NCBI GenBank assembly: GCA_045119835.1 | Contig: JBGVED010000041.1 | Span: 1 to 64,000, forward strand | Source of the DNA: CALVUJ01 sp045119835 | GTDB taxonomy: Bacteria > Bacillota_I > Bacilli_A > RFN20 > DUOF01 | Reading direction: 5' to 3' | Length of the DNA stretch: 64,000 nt | In this document: positions 16,268-24,541 of the stretch, piece by piece | Numbering within the stretch: the stretch's first letter is position 1 | Layout of the letters: the number at the start of each line of letters is the position of its first letter | Translations under genes and position numbers: made by a program | Notes under the pieces: model-generated | Databases searched by the model: none | The model's input: only the letters and a program-made list of their open reading frames with translations | Told to the model about the DNA's origin: nothing

Positions 16268-18871
16268 TTATTTTCCTTTATATTTACGATATCCAAATAC
16301 TTTAGCAATTTCCATAACAATTATTATTACAAATGATAAACCAATACTAATTAATAAATATGACATATCTAATGCCACTAAATCAAACACAACATTGTTT
16401 AATCCCGGTATATAAATAACACATAATTGAAGAATAAATCCTATAATAAATGCTATATTAAGAGCTTTGTTATTGAATATTCCTTTTTTAAATACTGAGC
16501 CATCTGTCTTAACATTATATGCATGGAACAATTGGCAACTTGATAAAGTTAAGAAAGCCATCGTTTGCCCTACACCATGACTTACCTTATTTCCTATCAT
16601 ATATGAGGCAAGAGTTAACAAACCTATAATAAATCCTTCTACTACAATATGTAGCAATAATTTATTGGCAAAAAAACCTTCACTAGCTGGTCTTGGTTTA
16701 TCTTTCATTATATCATCATTAGGCCTTTCCATTCCAAGCCCAAATGCTGGCAATGAATCTGTAATTAAGTTTATCCATAATAAATGAATTGGAGCAAGAG
16801 GAACACCTAAACTCATACCAAACAAAGATAAAAGCGACGCTATAAATATTGTCAAAACTTCTCCTATATTACTAGAAAGCAAATACTTAACACATTTTTT
16901 TACATTTGCGTATATTCCTCTACCTTCTTTAACTGCAGTAATAATAGTAGCAAAGTTATCATCAACCAAAATCATTTCTGCTGCTTCTTTTGCTACATCT
17001 GTACCAGTTATACCCATTGCACATCCAATGTCTGCTGTTTTAAGTGCGGGAGAATCATTTACTCCATCTCCGGTCATCGCAACAATATTTCCCTTCTTTT
17101 GCCATGCACTTACAATTCTTACTTTATCTGTTGGAGAAACTCTAGCATATACTGAATATTCTTCAATATGTTCAAATAATTCTTCATCACTAATTTTACC
17201 TAATTCATCTGAAGAAATAGCTTTTTGTCCTTCTTTTAAGATTCCTAGTTCTTTAGCAATAGCTGTAGCAGTAGTAACATGATCGCCGGTAATCATAATT
17301 GTTCTTATACCTGCTTTGGTAGCTACACTAATTGCTTCTTTAACTTCTGGTCTAGCAGGATCAATTATACCTACTAATCCAACAAATTCTAAATCTTTTT
17401 CTAAATCAAATGCAATTTCAGGTTCTTTATCAAAAACTTTTATACCTAACCCTAATACTCTTAATGCTCTTACAGCCATATTATTGTTTGCTTCTAATGC
17501 TTTTTCTTTAACACCTTTTTCATTAATAGAATTATTTATAATAATATCTGGTGCACCTTTAGTAATAGAAACATATTTATTATCAAGTTTAACTACTACT
17601 GTCATAAGTTTTCTTTCAGAATCAAATGGTAAATCTCCAATTCTAGTAATAGAAGATATATCTGTTCCGTATTTATTATTAAGTGAAATTAATGCTGTTT
17701 CTGTAGGATCTCCAATCTCTTTTAATTCACCATCTATTTCTACTATTTTAGCATCACAGCATAACGCAAACATTTTCATCAAATCAACATCATTTTCATT
17801 GCAAGCTTCAACTTTTTTAATTTCCTTATTGTATAACTCTACTACTGTCATTTTATTTTGAGTTAAAGTTCCTGTTTTATCACTGCATACTACAGAAGTA
17901 GAACCTAATGTTTCAACTGCTGGAAGTTTCTTTACAATTGATTTTTCTTGAGCCATCTTATTAACACCTATCGCAAGGACAATAGTAACCACAGTAGCAA
18001 GACCTTCAGGAATTGCTGCTACTGCTAATGCTATTGCTGTTTTAAATGAACCTAAAACATCATAACTTCCACCAACTTTTGTAGTAAATAATTCTAAAAA
18101 GAAAACAACAATACAAACAATTATAGATAAAATACCAATCATTTTACCAACTTGTGCCAATTTCTTTTGAAGTGGAGTTTCTTCATCCTTTGTATCTATA
18201 ATCATTCCAGCAATTTTACCAATTTCAGTATTCATTCCTGTACTTGTAACAATCGCTTTTGCTCTACCGTTTGTAACAAAAGTAGATGAAAATAACATAT
18301 TAGTTTGATCTCCTAAAGCTATATTTTCTTTATCTATTGTTTCAAATATTTTATCAACTGCAACAGATTCTCCTGTTAAAGCAGATTCATCAACTTTCAA
18401 GTTAGAACACTCTACTATTCTAGCATCAGCAGGCACATAATCACCTGCTTCTACTATCACTATATCTCCTGGAACTAATTCTTTTGTTTCTATTTGATTT
18501 ACTTGTCCATTTCTCAATACTTTACATAAGGGAGATGACATTTTTTGTAATGCTTCTAAACTCTTTTCTGCTTTATTTTCTTGAAATACTCCTAAAATTG
18601 CATTAACAATTATAACAATAAAAATAATTAAACTTTCTATCCATTCCTTAGGATCAACTGCTAAAGATACAAGCGCAGCCACTAATAAAATAATAATTAA
18701 AGGATCTTTAAATTCTAATAAAAACTTCACAAATAAACTTTGCTTCTTTTTTCCTTTCAATTCATTTAATCCAAAAGTTTCTTTTTTTCTTTCCACAGTA
18801 CTTGAATCTAATCCATTTTCTAAATCACTATCAAAATCTTTTATTAAATTAGAAATATTTTTATTGTACAT
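16268..18871 (-). CDS. P2-type cation-transporting ATPase, likely Mn2+ or Ca2+ exporter
   Basis: An 867-residue ATPase with the full P-type layout: TGES actuator motif at 166-169, phosphorylation site DKTGTLT at Asp331, TGDGVNDSPALKTADIG in the hinge, PEGL in membrane helix 4 (about 288-291) and a helix 5-6 region with NLITDSLPAFGLGM. This is the SERCA/PMR1-like P2A class. Related bacterial pumps such as Lactococcus YoaB are controlled by yybP-ykoY riboswitches and export manganese, and such a riboswitch heads this operon (22262-22387), so Mn2+ export is the favoured role. GGAGGG precedes the ATG, 19 bases after the acyl carrier protein gene. Confidence 0.92.
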   Translation of the reverse strand: MYNKNISNLIKDFDSDLENGLDSSTVERKKETFGLNELKGKKKQSLFVKFLLEFKDPLIIILLVAALVSLAVDPKEWIESLIIFIVIIVNAILGVFQENKAEKSLEALQKMSSPLCKVLRNGQVNQIETKELVPGDIVIVEAGDYVPADARIVECSNLKVDESALTGESVAVDKIFETIDKENIALGDQTNMLFSSTFVTNGRAKAIVTSTGMNTEIGKIAGMIIDTKDEETPLQKKLAQVGKMIGILSIIVCIVVFFLELFTTKVGGSYDVLGSFKTAIALAVAAIPEGLATVVTIVLAIGVNKMAQEKSIVKKLPAVETLGSTSVVCSDKTGTLTQNKMTVVELYNKEIKKVEACNENDVDLMKMFALCCDAKIVEIDGELKEIGDPTETALISLNNKYGTDISSITRIGDLPFDSERKLMTVVVKLDNKYVSITKGAPDIIINNSINEKGVKEKALEANNNMAVRALRVLGLGIKVFDKEPEIAFDLEKDLEFVGLVGIIDPARPEVKEAISVATKAGIRTIMITGDHVTTATAIAKELGILKEGQKAISSDELGKISDEELFEHIEEYSVYARVSPTDKVRIVSAWQKKGNIVAMTGDGVNDSPALKTADIGCAMGITGTDVAKEAAEMILVDDNFATIITAVKEGRGIYANVKKCVKYLLSSNIGEVLTIFIASLLSLFGMSLGVPLAPIHLLWINLITDSLPAFGLGMERPNDDIMKDKPRPASEGFFANKLLLHIVVEGFIIGLLTLASYMIGNKVSHGVGQTMAFLTLSSCQLFHAYNVKTDGSVFKKGIFNNKALNIAFIIGFILQLCVIYIPGLNNVVFDLVALDMSYLLISIGLSFVIIIVMEIAKVFGYRKYKGK

Positions 18872-18890
18872 ATTTAACCCTCCTCTAACA

Positions 18891-19142
18891 TTAAACAGTA
18901 ACCGGCTTACTTAATTCGTTGTACACAAAGTTCACAACATCAGATAGTGTTACAAAATTCATTAAAATAATATCAGGAATACTAATACCAAACTCATTTT
19001 CTATATCACAAACTAAAGATATCAAACTATAAGAATCTAATCCTATATCAAATCTTATATTCATATTTATATCTATTTCTTCTTTAGATACATCAACATA
19101 CTGACATATAATTTCTACTAATCTTTCTTTTATATTATCCAT
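18891..19142 (-). CDS. Free-standing acyl carrier protein
   Basis: An 83-residue acidic protein from ATG 19142 (AGGGG upstream). The four-helix carrier signature is visible: IRFDIGLDSYSLISLVCDIE with Ser37 as the 4'-phosphopantetheine attachment site in a GLDSYS version of the usual DSL motif, then FGISIPD. The non-canonical residues after Ser distinguish it from the housekeeping fatty-acid AcpP and resemble carriers of D-alanylation or peptide/polyketide systems. It lies directly after an acyl-AMP ligase, so it is probably loaded by that enzyme. Confidence 0.9.
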   Translation of the reverse strand: MDNIKERLVEIICQYVDVSKEEIDINMNIRFDIGLDSYSLISLVCDIENEFGISIPDIILMNFVTLSDVVNFVYNELSKPVTV

Positions 19143-19153
19143 TTTCAATACCC

Positions 19154-20881
19154 CTATAACTTTATTCCTGTTTCAAAATTATGATTTTTTAATACTAATT
19201 CTCTTTTTATTTTTCTTGTTGAAGTCTTAACATACTCTTCATTAGATAAATTGACATATTGTATTTGTTTATAGTTTGGAAATTTTTTATTTAATTCTTT
19301 AAAGTCACAAGTTATTTTACTTGTGTTTTGTCTATTTGTTTCATCTTCAATATAAACACCAGCACACAACAAAGTATTATTTTTTAAATCTGCTGTATAA
19401 ACAACAACATCCTTACAATATGGCATATTATTTTGAATTTCTGTTTCAATTTCTTCAGGACTTATGTTTTTCCCATTAGACAATACAATTGCATTCTTCT
19501 TTCTACCAGTTAAGAAGATTAAACCATCTTCGTTTATTTTTGCTAAATCACCGGTATTGAAATATCCATATTTATCAAATGCTCTAAATGTTAAATTTTG
19601 ATCTTTGTAATAACCTGCTGATACACTTTTCCCTTTAACACATAGTTCGCCAATTCCTTCTTCATTTACCCTTTTCAATTTAACCTCTAATTGAGGGCAA
19701 GCTCTACCAACAGAATATGGATAATTAACTGTATCAGTATTCATAGAAATTAAAGGTCCACATTCGGTAATACCATATCCATTTACAACAAATATTCCAA
19801 AATCACTTAACCCTTTAACAACTTCCGGATTTAACATTGCTCCTCCTACTACAATCTCCCTTAAATTCCCTCCAAAATTTTCATATACATCCTTAAAAAT
19901 TTCACCTCTTTTATCTATACCTTTTTCCAGCAATGAATTTGATACTTTGATTGCTTCTTTCAATTTTTCTTCCATTCCATTTCTTTTTGCTTTTAGCCAA
20001 ATACCATTATAAAAAGAATTTGCAATCATTGGAACTAAAGTAATAATTCTTGGTTTAAATATTTTTATGTTTGCCATTAATGTTCGCATATCACTATTAA
20101 TGTAAGTAAGTCTTCCTGAAGCAATTCTAGCCATTATATGTGTATTAATTTCTGTTGCATGATGCATAGGTAAAACACTCATAGATGTATTTTCAACACC
20201 CTCTTCACTCTTTATAGCATCCATACAATTAATAATATTTGCCGCTAAATTATTTTGAGATAATACCACACATTTATTTGCTCCTGTAGTTCCTGATGTA
20301 AACAATAATTTTGCAGGAGCAGCTAAATCTAGTTTTTTATTATGGTAGGCACCTTTATTTTGAGAAGTATTACCACTCTCCATAATATCTTTAATAAATT
20401 CATAATTTTCAATTTTTTTATCAATCGTTATGATTGTTTTTAGTTTTTTGCATTTAGATTTAATGTTATTAATCTTTTCTAAACTATTACTAGAACAAAT
20501 AATAGCATCAGCTTCACATTTACTAAGTAAAGTAATTAACAATTCTTCAGGAGCATCTTTATCTATAGGAGTTACAACTCCAACTCCTCCTGAAATAGAC
20601 AAATCCGCTATTACATATAAATAAGAATTATCTGCTAGTATTGCAATATGTTTATTTTCTAATCCCATTGCTATGAGTCCATCTCCAAGATTTTCTACAT
20701 CATCAAGTATGTCCTTTGCTGCATGATATACAATATTTTTATTTTCATCTAGTTCAGCTAAAATCTTATTATTAGGAACATAATGAGCTACTCTTTCTAA
20801 TACTTCCTTTGTGCTAATATAATCTCCATCTTTCAATAAAAAATCTTTATGGACTTCTCTTTCAGTTAAATATGTTTTCAT
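19154..20881 (-). CDS. Acyl-AMP ligase / long-chain acyl-CoA synthetase-like enzyme
   Basis: A 575-residue member of the adenylate-forming family. The motifs are complete: LLFTSGTTGANKCVVLS (phosphate loop), NGYGITECGPL, YFNTGDLAKINEDGL, GRKKNAIVLSNGKNISPEE and the C-terminal catalytic lysine in TSTRKIKREL. It activates a carboxylic acid, probably a fatty acid, with ATP. Because an acyl carrier protein gene starts 12 bases after it, the acyl group is likely passed to that carrier rather than to CoA. It starts three bases after the condensation-like gene. The substrate cannot be read from sequence. Confidence 0.9.
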   Translation of the reverse strand: MKTYLTEREVHKDFLLKDGDYISTKEVLERVAHYVPNNKILAELDENKNIVYHAAKDILDDVENLGDGLIAMGLENKHIAILADNSYLYVIADLSISGGVGVVTPIDKDAPEELLITLLSKCEADAIICSSNSLEKINNIKSKCKKLKTIITIDKKIENYEFIKDIMESGNTSQNKGAYHNKKLDLAAPAKLLFTSGTTGANKCVVLSQNNLAANIINCMDAIKSEEGVENTSMSVLPMHHATEINTHIMARIASGRLTYINSDMRTLMANIKIFKPRIITLVPMIANSFYNGIWLKAKRNGMEEKLKEAIKVSNSLLEKGIDKRGEIFKDVYENFGGNLREIVVGGAMLNPEVVKGLSDFGIFVVNGYGITECGPLISMNTDTVNYPYSVGRACPQLEVKLKRVNEEGIGELCVKGKSVSAGYYKDQNLTFRAFDKYGYFNTGDLAKINEDGLIFLTGRKKNAIVLSNGKNISPEEIETEIQNNMPYCKDVVVYTADLKNNTLLCAGVYIEDETNRQNTSKITCDFKELNKKFPNYKQIQYVNLSNEEYVKTSTRKIKRELVLKNHNFETGIKL

Positions 20882-20884
20882 TAA

Positions 20885-22249
20885 TTACACCTCTATATCT
20901 TTAATTTTTATATTTGCATTTTCAACTATCTTTTCTAAAATTTTTAAATATGTCATATGAAATTCCTCTACATCTTGTTCTGTATGTGTTTTTGCATAGC
21001 AATCATAAAATATATTCATACAGTTTGTATCCATATCCCACATTACCGCGATATATGCAGGTAATGCACATTTACCATTACTGTATATTTGTATATCTAC
21101 ATCTTTATTCTTTTGTATTGGAATAAAGGAGTATGCTATTGAATAAAAAGTGTTCATCATAGGTTCATTATATATTTTATGTAATAGCAGCTGAAATTCT
21201 TGATCTGAGAACCCTACATATCTGTACAAATTAGATTGTTCCTTACAAAAAAACATAAAATTTTCTTCAAATGTTTTATCGCTATCAACAACTGTATAAC
21301 AAGCTATGCTTTGAGCTTTTGTTCCCGCAGTTTTCTTTTCTAACATTGTCCCCCTACAATTACACAATTCTATTGGAAGCATATTCTTCACATTATTATT
21401 TCTTTTGGAAGCACAAATAGACATCGTATAAAAGAAAAAATTAGAGATTGAACATTTTGTTTGTTCACAATAATCAACTACCTTATCCACTATTTCTTTA
21501 TTAATGTGATGTACATATCCATTAGTATCATTATGAACAAGAAACATTTTTGATGTATGCCTATTCTTGGCCAGTTGTTTTTGTATTACTTTTTCTTTGC
21601 ATCCATGAATTCCAGCATAATAAGGCGCTTCTCTAGATTTTAAATAGCTAGTGAAAAATTCAATATTTTTCTCTTTTATTTCACCATTGTTTTTATTTTT
21701 CAAATCTTTAATTAGCAAATTTTCAAAACTGCCTGGAGATTCTGGCAAATCACTATTATCTTTTAATGAATTATATACTTCAAATAAGTCTTTATAAATC
21801 ACATTTAATCCATATATATCTAAAATAAGATGGCAAACTTTTAATACAATCATGAACTTATTATCAAAAGTTCTACAAAAACAAGGTTCTATAACTATAC
21901 CATTCATATAATCAATAGCTTTTTTTCTTATATTTAATATAAATTTCTCTTGCTCTCTTTTGGTTTTAAACTCTATATATGGAATATTTTCAATCTTTGA
22001 TTCCTTTAAAAAGTATTGTTTTAATTTACTATCTTTTTTTACAAACCTTATTCTCAAACAATCATTTCTAGCAATTACCATATTTAACGCTTTCTTCATA
22101 ATATCAACATCAATATCTTCTTTTGTTGTTGCTGAAGAAAGAATATTTATAACTCTTTTAAATAATGTATATTTACATTGAAGTTTTACCACTTCCTGAG
22201 CATTACTTAGTTCATATAACTGATAGGATTTTTCTTCTTTTAGACTCAT
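20885..22249 (-). CDS. Condensation-domain-like acyltransferase
   Basis: The start is placed at ATG 22249 (GAGGAGAG upstream; the longer frame runs back through the riboswitch terminator). The product has 454 residues. The fold resembles NRPS condensation domains and free-standing PapA-type acyltransferases: RNDCLRIRF early on and a catalytic CHLILDIYG at about residues 139-146, where the first His of HHxxxDG is Cys but the catalytic second His and the Asp remain. Such enzymes transfer acyl groups from a carrier protein to an alcohol or amine. With the downstream ligase and carrier protein it makes a three-gene acyl-transfer module of unknown product. Confidence 0.8.
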   Translation of the reverse strand: MSLKEEKSYQLYELSNAQEVVKLQCKYTLFKRVINILSSATTKEDIDVDIMKKALNMVIARNDCLRIRFVKKDSKLKQYFLKESKIENIPYIEFKTKREQEKFILNIRKKAIDYMNGIVIEPCFCRTFDNKFMIVLKVCHLILDIYGLNVIYKDLFEVYNSLKDNSDLPESPGSFENLLIKDLKNKNNGEIKEKNIEFFTSYLKSREAPYYAGIHGCKEKVIQKQLAKNRHTSKMFLVHNDTNGYVHHINKEIVDKVVDYCEQTKCSISNFFFYTMSICASKRNNNVKNMLPIELCNCRGTMLEKKTAGTKAQSIACYTVVDSDKTFEENFMFFCKEQSNLYRYVGFSDQEFQLLLHKIYNEPMMNTFYSIAYSFIPIQKNKDVDIQIYSNGKCALPAYIAVMWDMDTNCMNIFYDCYAKTHTEQDVEEFHMTYLKILEKIVENANIKIKDIEV

Positions 22250-22261
22250 TTCTTCACTCTC

Positions 22262-22387
22262 CTCAATAAAAATAAAAAGACCTTCCTTACTATTAAAGTA
22301 AATAAAGGTCTTGCAAATCACTACAGATTGTTATGCCCGGGAATAATCCGTGATGACGAACATAACTTTAAGCTACTCCCCTTCGAG
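22262..22387 (-). promoter_or_regulatory. yybP-ykoY (manganese) riboswitch with terminator
   Basis: On the minus strand the leader reads GAAGGGGAGTAGC, then TCGTCATCACGG, then CCCGGGC and GCAAGACCTTT, the conserved blocks of the yybP-ykoY Mn2+ riboswitch. The expression platform is a terminator: AAGACCTT (22305-22312) pairs with AAGGTCTT (22277-22284), followed by a T-rich tract. The ATG of the condensation-like gene follows 13 bases later. In this class Mn2+ binding stops terminator formation and turns genes on, so the operon should be induced by excess Mn2+. Confidence 0.92.
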
Positions 22388-22406
22388 AAAATATTTATAT
22401 CTAGAT

Positions 22407-22850
22407 TTATTTATTCATTTTTTTCTTTACTATTTCCGCATTTTCTCCTATTTGTTTCATAAATCTAGCAAACGCATTCATTTCTTCCTTTGCTATTCCA
22501 TTTATAATATCATGTATAATTTTATCTCGTATTAAAGTTCCTTTTTTTATTATTTCAGAACTTTTTTCTGTAACAACTAATTTAACCTCTCTTCTGTCTC
22601 CCACGACAGATTCTCTTAAAATATATCCGTTTTGCACTAATTTTTCTATGTGAAACGAAGCTAAATTTGGCTTTATATTTTTTAGATTGCATAAATCTTT
22701 AGCCGTACAATAATCTGGATTAGTATAAAAAAACATTAGAATTTCTATTGCTGTTGCATTCATCCCTGTCTCTTCAGATATTGATTTATACATATTGTCT
22801 TGAATATATCTGATATCACTTACTATCGATAAAACTCTTGAAACATCCAT
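22407..22850 (-). CDS. MarR-family transcriptional regulator
   Basis: A 147-residue protein with a winged helix: AKDLCNLKNIKPNLASFHIEK as the helix-turn-helix and GYILRESVVGDRREVKLVVT as the wing with its DRR motif, flanked by dimerisation helices. GGAGGGG precedes the ATG. It ends 20 bases before the riboswitch in the same direction, so a transcript could run marR-riboswitch-operon unless a promoter lies inside marR. A perfect inverted repeat at 22869-22895 just upstream is a likely autoregulatory operator. MarR proteins often sense small lipophilic ligands, which would fit an acyl-transfer operon, but this is inference. Confidence 0.88.
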   Translation of the reverse strand: MDVSRVLSIVSDIRYIQDNMYKSISEETGMNATAIEILMFFYTNPDYCTAKDLCNLKNIKPNLASFHIEKLVQNGYILRESVVGDRREVKLVVTEKSSEIIKKGTLIRDKIIHDIINGIAKEEMNAFARFMKQIGENAEIVKKKMNK

Positions 22851-22868
22851 TAAGGCCCCTCCATTTAA

Positions 22869-22895
22869 TTCAAAATTATATTATTCAATTTTGAA
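22869..22895. promoter_or_regulatory. Inverted repeat, candidate MarR operator
   Basis: TTCAAAATT (22869-22877) and AATTTTGAA (22887-22895) form a perfect 9-base inverted repeat with a 9-base spacer, 19 bases upstream of the marR start codon. A TATAAT (minus strand) overlaps the left arm at 22880-22875, so binding would cover the -10. Confidence 0.65.
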
Positions 22896-23002
22896 CTATT
22901 TTTATAATAAATTACATTTTCCCTTAAGTCAATATTTTACCCAATAATTTGTTAATTACAATTGTGATATTTAATTCTAAATATTTTATAATAATTTTCA
23001 AT

Positions 23003-23027
23003 AAAAAAAGAACACCATAAGGTGTTC
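23003..23027 (-). terminator. Intrinsic terminator of the tRNA operon
   Basis: On the minus strand GAACACC pairs with GGTGTTC (23010-23027) and is followed by seven T. Confidence 0.9.
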
Positions 23028-23041
23028 ACATTCGTCAAGTT

Positions 23042-23124
23042 TGGTGGGGTCGAGGGGACTTGAACCCCTACGGTCACCCGCCAGATTCTAAGTCTGGTGC
23101 GTCTGCCAGTTCCGCCACGACCCC
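23042..23124 (-). tRNA. tRNA-Leu (anticodon TAG)
   Basis: Cloverleaf with a GGGGTCG/CGACCCC acceptor stem, anticodon loop CTTAGAA, a short extra arm as in class II tRNAs, T-loop GTTCAAG, and encoded CCA. It is last in a five-tRNA cluster. Confidence 0.95.
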
Positions 23125-23155
23125 AAATATAATAAACAAACTTTTTTAAAATAAA

Positions 23156-23231
<76 letters not shown>

Positions 23232-23245
23232 ACTATTAATTTTTA

Positions 23246-23322
23246 TGGTGACCTGTACGGGATTCGAACCCGTGAATGCAGCCGTGAAAGGGCTGTGAGT
23301 TAAGCCGCTTCTCCAACAGGCC
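23246..23322 (-). tRNA. tRNA-Glu (anticodon TTC)
   Basis: 77 bases with a GGCCTGT/ACAGGTC acceptor stem (one G-U pair), anticodon loop CTTTCAC, T-arm CGGGTTCGAATCCCG and encoded CCA. Confidence 0.94.
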
Positions 23323-23325
23323 AGA

Positions 23326-23401
23326 TGGCGCCTAGTGTAGGACTCGAACCTACGACCGATCGGTTAACAGCCGATTGCTCTACCGACTGAGCTAACTAGG
23401 C
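23326..23401 (-). tRNA. tRNA-Asn (anticodon GTT)
   Basis: 76 bases with a GCCTAGT/ACTAGGC acceptor stem, anticodon loop CTGTTAA, discriminator G as usual for Asn, and encoded CCA. Confidence 0.95.
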
Positions 23402-23412
23402 ATAAATATCTA

Positions 23413-23489
<77 letters not shown>

Positions 23490-23526
23490 ATGCTTTTTTT
23501 ACCTCGTTCATCATGAACGCTCTTGT

Positions 23527-23555
23527 ATTCTACCATTTAAAATTAGCCATGTCAA
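23527..23555 (-). promoter_or_regulatory. Strong promoter of the five-tRNA operon
   Basis: The minus strand reads TTGACA (23555-23550), a 17-base spacer and TAGAAT (23532-23527). It lies about 40 bases ahead of tRNA-Ile. Confidence 0.88.
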
Positions 23556-23574
23556 CATAGATATTAAATTTTTT

Positions 23575-24540
23575 TTATTTTTTTTCAAGTTTTTTTAAAT
23601 CACTAATTAAATCCTTTACTCCCTCTAGAGTTAACCCCTTTACACCACAGGCAAATTTATGTCCTCCGCCTCCATATTTATGGGCAATTTCTACAATAGA
23701 GGTAAATTTTGATCTAATGGAACATCTATATAAACCATCTTCACTTTCTGATGCCGCTAAGATTATTTTAAATTCTTCAATTCTATTAAAACTTCCAATT
23801 TTCTCATTAGCGCCATGAGCTGTAACTCCAATTTCCTTTAAATCACTAGCACTATTAATATAATATGCTAATCCACTAACTTTGTCATAAATTATTTTAT
23901 CAAATATCTTATTTCTTATTCTAACATTTTCTAACTCATCTAAACTTAAAATAGCATGATAGTCATTAAATATATTGAACTTTCCTTTTTTTATTAATTC
24001 ATATCCTATATAGAAGGTTTCTTCATCTGTTGCTTCATAATAAAAATTACCGCTATCTCCTGATATACCTGCAAATAAATACTTTGCTATAATTTCATTT
24101 ATTTTTTTAAATTTAGCATTTAACATCATTTTAGCTATAATTTGACAACATGCAATTTTCTTGCTGTCAACATACATCAAATCAAAATTATCAGCATCAT
24201 TAGCATTGTGGTGATCAATACATACTTTAAAATCAGCCTTAGAAAAGAAGTCTCCTCCATCAATTCTTGAGACTTGATTTACATCGACGCATATCCCTAA
24301 AAAAGGAATATTTTCAAATTCTATTTCTTCACATTTTGGGAAGAACTTTTTTTCGTTAATATATTTTTGATGATTTTCGCCTATGCAATATACTTTTTTA
24401 TTTTTAAAGTTTAAGTTAATCCATTCTTTTAAAGCAAATTGTGATCCTAGACAATCTAAATCACTGTTTTGATGTCTAGAGATCACAATGTACTCATATT
24501 CGTTTATTTTTTTGCAAAGTTTTTTAAAAAAACTTTTCAT
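23575..24540 (-). CDS. nrnA: DHH-family nanoRNase / pAp phosphatase
   Basis: A 321-residue DHH/DHHA1 phosphoesterase. It begins with VISRHQNSDLDCLGSQ (an HxN variant of the usual HxxPDxD metal motif), continues with VCIDHHNANDADNF (the DHH motif) and ISGDSGNFYYEAT, and ends with the DHHA1 signature GGGHKFACGVKG. NrnA enzymes degrade 2-5 nt RNAs and remove the 3' phosphate from pAp in the cytoplasm. The ATG overlaps the end of ackA by a TAATATG junction, so the two are co-transcribed. The Asn in place of Pro in the first motif is a small departure from the family. Confidence 0.88.
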   Translation of the reverse strand: MKSFFKKLCKKINEYEYIVISRHQNSDLDCLGSQFALKEWINLNFKNKKVYCIGENHQKYINEKKFFPKCEEIEFENIPFLGICVDVNQVSRIDGGDFFSKADFKVCIDHHNANDADNFDLMYVDSKKIACCQIIAKMMLNAKFKKINEIIAKYLFAGISGDSGNFYYEATDEETFYIGYELIKKGKFNIFNDYHAILSLDELENVRIRNKIFDKIIYDKVSGLAYYINSASDLKEIGVTAHGANEKIGSFNRIEEFKIILAASESEDGLYRCSIRSKFTSIVEIAHKYGGGGHKFACGVKGLTLEGVKDLISDLKKLEKK

Positions 24541-24541
24541 A

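Noticed and set aside
17316..17861. Plus-strand 181-codon frame within the P-type ATPase gene
   Set aside because: It is an antisense shadow of a complete P-type ATPase with all motifs and no binding site of its own.
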